A stretch of 64,000 nucleotides of DNA from FW021-bin31 sp964647485 (GTDB lineage: Bacteria > Bacteroidota > Bacteroidia > Chitinophagales > Chitinophagaceae): positions 62,001 through 126,000 of the forward strand of contig CAZYHV010000008.1 of assembly GCA_964647485.1 (NCBI GenBank), given 5' to 3'. This document shows, in pieces, positions 26,963 through 34,585 of the stretch. The notes beneath the pieces are model-generated. The model saw only the letters and a list, made by a program, of their open reading frames with translations, searched no databases and was not told where the DNA came from. The translations under genes and the position numbers were made by a program. Each line of letters starts with the position of its first letter. The stretch's first letter is position 1.

Positions 26963-29900
26963 ACTACGGGGCATTGAGCGGAGCCGAAATGCCCCGTAGT
27001 CTTAATCCTTGTTTTAGTGGATGTTCTTCTCGCTGATTCCGCTTCTCCGCTCAAGGAAGCTCTGCAATTGGGGTCTTAATCCTTGTTTTAGTGGATGTTC
27101 TTCTCGCTGGCATAAGCAGAGGCAGGTTTGCCTCGTAGCGGTTCGGTCTTAATCCTTGTTTTAGTGGATGTTCTTCTCGCTGGCATAAGCGGAGGCAGGT
27201 TTGCCCCGTAGCGGTTCGAGTCTTAATCCTTGTTTTAGTGGATGTTCTTCTCGCTGGCATAAGCGGAGGCAGGTTTGCCCCGTAGCGGTTCGATGTCTTA
27301 ATCCTTGTTTTAGTGGATGTTCTTCTCGCTGGAAGTCAAGGAACCTGAAGGTTCCGAGACTGAAAGTCTTAATCCTTGTTTTAGTGGATGTTCTTCTCGC
27401 TGGAAGAGGAGAAGGGTTCTAAGGCAGACAAATAAGTCTGGTCTTAATCCTTGTTTTAGTGGATGTTCTTCTCGCTGGCCTTTATCGATTTTACTGCAGA
27501 TAATGGAATATATAGTCTTAATCCTTGTTTTAGTGGATGTTCTTCTCGCTGAAAAATCAATTAATCATGAACACGCAAGACAGCAAAGTCTTAATCCTTG
27601 TTTTAGTGGATGTTCTTCTCGCTGATAATCAAAAAGAAAATAGAACAGGTACAGGATTATTGTCTTAATCCTTGTTTTAGTGGATGTTCTTCTCGCTGCC
27701 ATCTCAAAAGAGAAGGCTGAAAAATACATGTCATAGTCTTAATCCTTGTTTTAGTGGATGTTCTTCTCGCTGTCAATGAAGCAAGAGAGGTCGGTATTGA
27801 CGATCTCTGTCTTAATCCTTGTTTTAGTGGATGTTCTTCTCGCTGGTAAAAAGATACGATGTGAGTGATTTCACAGAGTCGTCTTAATCCTTGTTTTAGT
27901 GGATGTTCTTCTCGCTGGAGGCGAAAGAGGTCGGTATTGACGATCTCTCCAAGTCTTAATCCTTGTTTTAGTGGATGTTCTTCTCGCTGTCTTTTTATGA
28001 AAATTGCAGCAATCATCACAAATGCGCTGTCTTAATCCTTGTTTTAGTGGATGTTCTTCTCGCTGTATATACGACTACAACTCTTCCTCTTATGAGGATG
28101 AGGTCTTAATCCTTGTTTTAGTGGATGTTCTTCTCGCTGCACAGTATAAAATTCTTTTTATGAAAATTGCAGCAATGTCTTAATCCTTGTTTTAGTGGAT
28201 GTTCTTCTCGCTGTGTCCACGCAGCATAAGCAGAGGCAGGTTTGCCTCGTCTTAATCCTTGTTTTAGTGGATGTTCTTCTCGCTGTAGGGCGATTTTGCC
28301 CGTTAACTCACAGTATAAAATTGTCTTAATCCTTGTTTTAGTGGATGTTCTTCTCGCTGAGCCAATAAAAAACCCCGACACGAGTCGGGGTGGGTGTCTT
28401 AATCCTTGTTTTAGTGGATGTTCTTCTCGCTGCCCTTTCCTGCAAGGTTTTACCTTGCAGGGAAGAGTGTCTTAATCCTTGTTTTAGTGGATGTTCTTCT
28501 CGCTGAGCTGCAGTTAATAGAAGAATTGACTCCAACAGGAAAAGTCTTAATCCTTGTTTTAGTGGATGTTCTTCTCGCTGATATTTATATAAAGTTTAAT
28601 GATATTTTACTTTCTTGTCTTAATCCTTGTTTTAGTGGATGTTCTTCTCGCTGTCAAGAAGGGAAACCTTCATAGTTAATATAGTTGAGTCTTAATCCTT
28701 GTTTTAGTGGATGTTCTTCTCGCTGAGGTTTGCCCCGTAGCGGTTCGATTCCGCTTCTCCGTCTTAATCCTTGTTTTAGTGGATGTTCTTCTCGCTGAGG
28801 GTTCTAAGGCAGACAAATAAGTCTGCCGGCTGCGTCTTAATCCTTGTTTTAGTGGATGTTCTTCTCGCTGGCCCACTTAACTTCACAATTCATTTATCAT
28901 GAAGAAGTCTTAATCCTTGTTTTAGTGGATGTTCTTCTCGCTGCATATAACAGAAAATGGGAAGAGGAATGGGATGATTGTCTTAATCCTTGTTTTAGTG
29001 GATGTTCTTCTCGCTGTATTAATCAAAAAAGCCGCACCGGACAAAAAAAACGGGTCTTAATCCTTGTTTTAGTGGATGTTCTTCTCGCTGACCTGAAACA
29101 ATGAAATGGAAGGATAAAGAGTTTATTGTCTTAATCCTTGTTTTAGTGGATGTTCTTCTCGCTGGCTGCGAAGTGTCCACGCAGCATAAGCAGAGGCAGG
29201 TGTCTTAATCCTTGTTTTAGTGGATGTTCTTCTCGCTGTCTCGTTATTTACGAGATAAGCTTAATGAATCTTCTGGTCTTAATCCTTGTTTTAGTGGATG
29301 TTCTTCTCGCTGCTCCGTTCGAAGAGCCTCAACCACAAGGTTCTGAAGTCTTAATCCTTGTTTTAGTGGATGTTCTTCTCGCTGTTCAATGAAGGCAATG
29401 TCTACGAATTAGACTTAACGGGTCTTAATCCTTGTTTTAGTGGATGTTCTTCTCGCTGAAAAGAGGTGCTAAAGCTTAAGAGAATCGGTGGTAAGAGTCT
29501 TAATCCTTGTTTTAGTGGATGTTCTTCTCGCTGGATAAAACTTCAACAGGAAATCCAATTTTCATTGTGTCTTAATCCTTGTTTTAGTGGATGTTCTTCT
29601 CGCTGGATGACATTAGACAACTATCCTTACGACAGAAATAAAGTCTTAATCCTTGTTTTAGTGGATGTTCTTCTCGCTGTATAATAACAAAAAGACCAAA
29701 GTATTTTTATATGGTGTCTTAATCCTTGTTTTAGTGGATGTTCTTCTCGCTGCTCTATTTCTTCTGCACCTGTGCACACTGAAAAGCCTGTCTTAATCCT
29801 TGTTTTAGTGGATGTTCTTCTCGCTGTGTGGATGCCTTTAACGAAGGAAATGTCTATGAGCGTCTTAATCCTTGTTTTAGTGGATGTTCTTCTCGCTGTT

Positions 29901-30632
29901 TGATAGACTTACTAAGCATGTAGGACTATTTAGTCTTAATCCTTGTTTTAGTGGATGTTCTTCTCGCTGAACATATTTCAATAAGGTATGGGAAAGAATA
30001 CAAAGTCTTAATCCTTGTTTTAGTGGATGTTCTTCTCGCTGAAGTATAAAAAATGCCCACCCATATCTTAGTAGCATAGTCTTAATCCTTGTTTTAGTGG
30101 ATGTTCTTCTCGCTGACACAAAGACTCTTGAGGATGGGACCACAGAGGAGTCTTAATCCTTGTTTTAGTGGATGTTCTTCTCGCTGGCCGAAGATAAGTA
30201 GGCAGTCGCTGCGAAGTGTCCACGTCTTAATCCTTGTTTTAGTGGATGTTCTTCTCGCTGTGCTCTAAGGAAGGTTCTAAGGCTGCCGAAGATAAGGTCT
30301 TAATCCTTGTTTTAGTGGATGTTCTTCTCGCTGGCTGCGAAGTGTCCACGCAGCAACAAGCAGAGGCAGGTGTCTTAATCCTTGTTTTAGTGGATGTTCT
30401 TCTCGCTGACTTAACAGTAAAACTTTTCAGTATGAAAACTCAAAAGTCTTAATCCTTGTTTTAGTGGATGTTCTTCTCGCTGCTTGTTTTTTTAGTATAT
30501 ATTCTACTTAAAGAAACATTGTCTTAATCCTTGTTTTAGTGGATGTTCTTCTCGCTGACATTAAAAGGTTCTTTTGTGGATTTTTGCGCTGTTTCGTCTT
30601 AATCCTTGTTTTAGTGGATGTTCTTCTCGCTG
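26897..30632 (-). CRISPR. CRISPR array, 50 intact 37-nt repeats, 50 spacers, plus one broken repeat
   Basis: By my hand count there are 50 repeats of 37 nt (plus strand GTCTTAATCC...TTCTCGCTG), all identical in what I read, the first at 26999-27035 and the last at 30596-30632, and one degenerate split repeat at 26897-26962. Spacers are 34-39 nt. I assign transcription to the minus strand. The cas operon runs toward the array from the right, an AT-rich leader separates cas2 from the array, the degenerate repeat is at the far left, and the minus-strand repeat ends in ATTAAGAC, a plausible 8-nt type III handle. Spacers with apparent start or stop codons read in sense on the plus strand, so crRNAs would be antisense to mRNA. 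Many spacers overlap one another or contain hairpins. Confidence 0.98.
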
Positions 30633-30721
30633 AGCTATTTTTATAATATATTAGTTTTCAATAAATTAACATTATATTTAAGTCTAAAAAGAATAAATAT
30701 GAAGTTCATAAAAGTAATGTT
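30633..30721 (-). promoter_or_regulatory. CRISPR leader
   Basis: These 89 bp between the cas2 stop and the last perfect repeat are roughly 85% A+T and contain no open frame. Position and composition fit the array leader, holding the crRNA promoter and the integration signal. Spacers nearest to it (30558-30595, 30483-30520, 30409-30445) should be the newest. Confidence 0.75.
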
Positions 30722-31207
30722 TTAAATAATGACTGTATTGGGTGGATCAATAATTTGATCAATATTTACGTTCTGTCCTATTAATTTCATGCTCCTGGCA
30801 TCGCTAATATTGATTGGAATCAGAATGATGCTGTCCTTGTTTTCATACATATCATTTATATCTGTCAGAGTGTTTTTAATTTCGTCAAACATTTTATGCT
30901 TGCTATGGTACAAAAATACTGATTTTTGAATCCTTACACAACCTTTTTTAATTAAATATTTAGATACCGCCGTTCTTACTTTATCGTTGCTGATATCATA
31001 TAAAATTAAATAATTCATCGTTGTTGCTTTTATGGGTTTTGATTTTAGGATCCCTAAAATTTTTTGAATACGTTCGGGTAATGGAGCCAACTCTGATATT
31101 TCTTTACCTTCTTCTGACGATTGATCCTGGTTTACGGTAAATCCAGATTGCTTTAATTGCTCCATTCTTTCTTTCAGATTAAATTCTTTTTTGGGAGGTT
31201 TGGCCAT
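30722..31207 (-). CDS. cas2: CRISPR adaptation protein Cas2 with N-terminal extension
   Basis: The last 98 residues are a normal Cas2: MNYLILYDISNDKVRTAVSK begins at residue 64, with the conserved Asp71 at the end of the first strand, and RIQKSVFLYH and SIILIPI follow. Cas2 bridges two Cas1 dimers during spacer integration. Here 63 residues precede this core: charged, Lys/Glu-rich, with KEFNLKERMEQLKQSGF and ELAPLPERIQKILGIL probably helical. The start at 31207 lies 40 bp after the primase-polymerase stop; an internal ATG at 31018 would give a standard Cas2, so both forms may be made. The extension could hold the primase-polymerase or Cas1. Confidence 0.93.
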   Translation of the reverse strand: MAKPPKKEFNLKERMEQLKQSGFTVNQDQSSEEGKEISELAPLPERIQKILGILKSKPIKATTMNYLILYDISNDKVRTAVSKYLIKKGCVRIQKSVFLYHSKHKMFDEIKNTLTDINDMYENKDSIILIPINISDARSMKLIGQNVNIDQIIDPPNTVII

Positions 31208-31247
31208 TCTATATGTTATTTAGTTGTTGATTGGTTGGTAAAACAAA

Positions 31248-32282
31248 CTAATAATTATGTTCAAAGTAATCTCTAATCAATTGGTAAATGGTTGCTGCCA
31301 GTTCTGCATTACTTCCTGTTTTGGTGGTTTTTACTACAGTAGCTCCTTTTTTACCGTAAAAAATATTTAATTCTGCCCAATGTTTTCCGGCTGTAACTTT
31401 GATACTTCTTCCGTAATTCAAAGGGGATGACTGGGCTAGTTTTCCGCCCACTTCAGCCAATAAGTTCTTCAGTTCTGCTTCGATAGAAGCTAACTCTTCC
31501 GGTTGATAATATTGTTTGGATGGCTTTGATTTCCGGATTCGTTGGCCTACTCTTTTTTTTATAGCCTCTAAAGTATCTTCTTCAATCTCATTTTGAACAG
31601 GATTAGAAGAAATACCTTTTTCTTGTTTTTCTTGTAGTTGTTCTTTTTCCTGCTGTTTGACCTCTTGCTCCACCTTAAGGAAGTCCTGAAAATTATTTTT
31701 AGGTAAATATTCTTCTGCAACTATTGAGAGTGGATCTTTATTAAAATATGCTTTCGGGTCATAAGATACAAAACAGCAGCGAGATACATCATTGGTCTTA
31801 ATATCTACGGCGGTAGTCAACTGATAGTTTTTGCTCCATTGGAGGCAGAATTTTTTATAAAAAATAGCATAATAATTGCGGTCTGTTATGGGATTTGCTA
31901 ACCGGAACAGTATTTTTAGACCATCGCCTCCCGGAGAGGTAAAATACATTTCTACTTGTGGATCAGTTTGTAGTTTGTTTTTAAGAGTTTTTTGATCAAT
32001 GTCGTGTTGTGAGAGGTGATCAATGTCAAGAAAAAAGCGTTCGGTCTTTAGAAAATTTTCTTTTCTGCGGATGCAGGGTTGGAATTGGGCACAAACTAGA
32101 TAAGGAAGTTGCGTTTTCATTTTTCTATATTTGTTGGGATCAATGGCTTGAATCTTTTGCAATCTTCTAACCAAATCGGCAATTTTTCCATTAGGGTTGA
32201 TAATGGCGTTATAGATTTTCAAAACCGAAAAAGGTTGAAGGGGATCGCCGGGTATGGTCAGGTGTTTTCCGAGATACAACAT
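31248..32282 (-). CDS. CRISPR-associated primase-polymerase (AEP/Prim-Pol type, BT4734-like)
   Basis: The 344-residue protein has the archaeo-eukaryotic primase core in the form seen in BT4734/VirE-N-like proteins. RFFLDIDHL carries the metal-binding DxD (Asp86, Asp88), the second motif is TSPGGDGLKILFRL (115-128), and the third region is DIKTNDVSRCCFVSYDPKAY. A charged Glu/Gln linker (about 200-235) leads to a C-terminal domain ending KHWAELNIFYGKKGATVVK...ELAATIYQLIRDYF. It sits between cas1 (1 bp) and cas2 (40 bp), as described for CRISPR-associated primase-polymerases (CAPP), which are linked to spacer acquisition. It probably primes or fills in DNA or RNA fragments before Cas1-Cas2 integrates them. 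The assignment to CAPP type B is from context and motifs. Confidence 0.8.
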   Translation of the reverse strand: MLYLGKHLTIPGDPLQPFSVLKIYNAIINPNGKIADLVRRLQKIQAIDPNKYRKMKTQLPYLVCAQFQPCIRRKENFLKTERFFLDIDHLSQHDIDQKTLKNKLQTDPQVEMYFTSPGGDGLKILFRLANPITDRNYYAIFYKKFCLQWSKNYQLTTAVDIKTNDVSRCCFVSYDPKAYFNKDPLSIVAEEYLPKNNFQDFLKVEQEVKQQEKEQLQEKQEKGISSNPVQNEIEEDTLEAIKKRVGQRIRKSKPSKQYYQPEELASIEAELKNLLAEVGGKLAQSSPLNYGRSIKVTAGKHWAELNIFYGKKGATVVKTTKTGSNAELAATIYQLIRDYFEHNY

Positions 32283-32283
32283 A

Positions 32284-33276
32284 TTATTTTGATTTTAAAA
32301 ATTGTTTGGCCAATTGGTTTGCCATAACCTCTAAATGAGCTTGTCGACTCATTGTTTTTCCATTGAGATTAATGATTTCACTCAAATAATCATTTACCGA
32401 TTGGATTAATATTCTTTTTGCTAAGGGAGTTAATAAAATCCCTTGGTCTTCAGGCTGAACTTCAAAAGCTTCCATAGGAATGGCTTCGGCCAGGCTTAAT
32501 TGAAGGACTACGTAATCCATCCAAGCCCTAAATTTTTCAATAAAATCGAAAACCAGAGCCGGTCGATTGTATTCATCGCGATGAAAAATGCCTACATAGG
32601 GATCGAGTCCGGCTTTAATCAGAGCTCCTTCTGTTTTCCCATATAGCATACCGTAAGCATAATTTAATAACGCATTGAAGGGATCTTTAGCCGGTCGGCG
32701 ATCTCTTTTTTTAAATTGATAGGCTTTGGGCATAAGGGCGGACAGGGTCTGGAAATATTTTCGACTTGCCGCACCTTCCCACCCTCTTAGGGTAGGAGCT
32801 ATATCTGAAATGTAGTCTCCGGAACATTTATTGACTTTTCGTTTGTAATCTTCAATACTATTAATGGCGTACTTAAAAATGTTATGTTCTTTCCTATGTT
32901 TTGCTACATCCGGTTGAAAAGTTAATAGAAGAGCCTCTTGACTATCCATTTTATCCGTTATTAAATCTTTAACCCATTGAACAGCATCCGGCGCATATAA
33001 AAAATTAATTTGAGCTTTACGGATATTACTTATGGATCCATACTTAACACTCCACACCCTCCCCTCCGGATTGCCACCTTGGTCAACAAATAAGATATCT
33101 ACCTGATAGTGTATGGCCATAATAATGGCATCGCTCGTGATTCGTGCGGCTTTACCTATGGAAATGGTATCGACCATATCGGGTGGGAAGGTTTGTCTTC
33201 CTTCATCGGTGGCAACCACAAATAGATCATTTTCCTTTTGTAAGGTGGCTCCGTAAGTGTTAATCACTAAGTTCAT
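32284..33276 (-). CDS. cas1: CRISPR integrase Cas1
   Basis: The 330-residue protein is a complete Cas1, with the N-terminal beta-domain (MNLVINTYGATLQKENDLFVV...PPDMVDTISIGKAARI) and the helical catalytic domain. The metal ligands are visible: Glu167 in LRGWEGAASRKYF, His232 in VGIFHRDEYNRPALVFDFIEKFR, and Glu247 (or Asp244) in the same segment. There is no reverse-transcriptase or Cas6 fusion. It forms a tight unit with the primase-polymerase (1 bp downstream) and the TPR protein (11 bp upstream). Confidence 0.97.
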   Translation of the reverse strand: MNLVINTYGATLQKENDLFVVATDEGRQTFPPDMVDTISIGKAARITSDAIIMAIHYQVDILFVDQGGNPEGRVWSVKYGSISNIRKAQINFLYAPDAVQWVKDLITDKMDSQEALLLTFQPDVAKHRKEHNIFKYAINSIEDYKRKVNKCSGDYISDIAPTLRGWEGAASRKYFQTLSALMPKAYQFKKRDRRPAKDPFNALLNYAYGMLYGKTEGALIKAGLDPYVGIFHRDEYNRPALVFDFIEKFRAWMDYVVLQLSLAEAIPMEAFEVQPEDQGILLTPLAKRILIQSVNDYLSEIINLNGKTMSRQAHLEVMANQLAKQFLKSK

Positions 33277-33287
33277 GTTACATTTTA

Positions 33288-34580
33288 TTATAATAATTTC
33301 ACATTGATGGCCATTTTGGAGGCCGTATTTTTTTTCTTATCAAATCCATCGGTAATCTCAAATTCTACTTTGCAGCCGGGTTGAACCTCTTTTTTTCCTT
33401 TTGTTACTGCTTTCATGCCAAAGAAATAATCTTTCCCATTTTTTCCTAAAATCATTCCTGATTTTCCATTCTTATGCAGGTATTTAATTTGACCACTTTC
33501 CTTTCTTTCTTCTCTACCGGAATATTTTTCCCAAAAGGGGAGTAGCTTCTTATGAACGTCCATGAAATGATTTACCTGACCTAAATTTACTTCATTTTTG
33601 TCTAAAGCTGCTTCTAGTTCTGTAGAGAGATCCCAACCGTTTTCCATCCGTATCCTGGCTATTAGAAGCAAGTGTTGTTTATAACCTTCTACTTTTTCAG
33701 TATCATCCTGAATTAGTTTAGCTATCCTATCATATAAGTTGACCTTCATTTTAGGCTTACCTTCTAATAAAGCAGCCTGACAGTAGGTGGCGAGTTTTTC
33801 CTCTTTTTCTTTCAGGACATCTCCAAGGTCGGCATATAGGAACCAATCTCGCTTTTTTCGTAATACTTTCCTCAGGATTTTCTCTGCTTTTTCCTCGTCT
33901 CCCAGTTGTTTGTAGGCAAAAGCTCTTTTTCTTTCCATCCATACATCATTTTGATAATGCCACTGAAAACCTTTCTTTTGCGCTTCCTCTAAAACCCTTA
34001 AAAGTTCTTTCGGCTGCTCCAATCCGCCTTTTATTCTTATTTTTATGCTATACCATTCTTCCTGTTGAGAGGCATATTCTACCATTTTCCCTCTACGATC
34101 TTTATAAGAAAAAGGCGTCTGGCTTAATAAATCAGGATCCATGATGTCAATCCAGGATTCTATTTCTTGCCAGGGTACCGGAGGCGTTTTCATCAGGTTT
34201 TTACATAAATGAAAAATAGCTACTCCGGAAAGAGAATATTCCTGATGTGGAGGAGATAAATTTACCATGGCTCGCACTGCTTTCTTTTGTACGGATAGAT
34301 TGGGTGTGTCTTTCACCTTTATTTGTGTATAAAAAATACATTGAGCATATAGGTTATTAATAAATTGGGAATGCTTATATCTGGAGTAAAGCTGGCGACA
34401 CACTTCCAAAGCTTCTTGAAACAATTTCATTTGTTTTAAAGAATACGCATAACTCCATCCATCCCATTCGTTGAACTGTTGTGGATCTTTATCCCATTCT
34501 TCTCGATAAATTTGAAGAGCGGTCTTATATTGTTTGTTCCGTCTATATTGCGATGCTTCTTGTAGTTGAATGTTTGACAT
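33288..34580 (-). CDS. TPR-repeat protein with C-terminal cold-shock-like domain
   Basis: The 430-residue protein begins with degenerate TPR helices (EASQYRRNKQYKTALQIYREEW, SYAYSLKQMKLFQEALEVCRQLY). A further TPR pair lies near 220-265 (RKRAFAYKQLGDEEKAEKILRKVL). The last 65 residues (about 366-430) look like an S1/cold-shock-type OB fold: KSGMILGKNGKDYFFGMKAV, then PGCKVEFEITDGFDKKKNTASKMAINV. It probably bridges proteins and binds RNA or single-stranded DNA. The helicase stop lies 5 bp upstream and cas1 starts 11 bp downstream, so it belongs to the adaptation side of the cas operon. I know of no characterised CRISPR role for this arrangement. Confidence 0.7.
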   Translation of the reverse strand: MSNIQLQEASQYRRNKQYKTALQIYREEWDKDPQQFNEWDGWSYAYSLKQMKLFQEALEVCRQLYSRYKHSQFINNLYAQCIFYTQIKVKDTPNLSVQKKAVRAMVNLSPPHQEYSLSGVAIFHLCKNLMKTPPVPWQEIESWIDIMDPDLLSQTPFSYKDRRGKMVEYASQQEEWYSIKIRIKGGLEQPKELLRVLEEAQKKGFQWHYQNDVWMERKRAFAYKQLGDEEKAEKILRKVLRKKRDWFLYADLGDVLKEKEEKLATYCQAALLEGKPKMKVNLYDRIAKLIQDDTEKVEGYKQHLLLIARIRMENGWDLSTELEAALDKNEVNLGQVNHFMDVHKKLLPFWEKYSGREERKESGQIKYLHKNGKSGMILGKNGKDYFFGMKAVTKGKKEVQPGCKVEFEITDGFDKKKNTASKMAINVKLL

Positions 34581-34585
34581 GATTT

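Noticed and set aside
28726..28760. tRNA T-arm-like hairpin (AGCGG-TTCGATT-CCGCT) in a spacer, suggesting a tRNA target
   Set aside because: The assembled target contig around it has no anticodon or D-arm and no matching 5' acceptor strand at the right distance.
27051..30452. Many open frames across the array with repeated LNPCFSGCSSRW or REEHPLKQGLR segments
   Set aside because: They are translations of the CRISPR repeat in different frames, not proteins.
32284..33276. Reverse transcriptase fused to or near Cas1, which would explain RNA-derived spacers
   Set aside because: Cas1 has normal length and no RT motifs (no YxDD) are present in the neighbouring genes; only the primase-polymerase is there.
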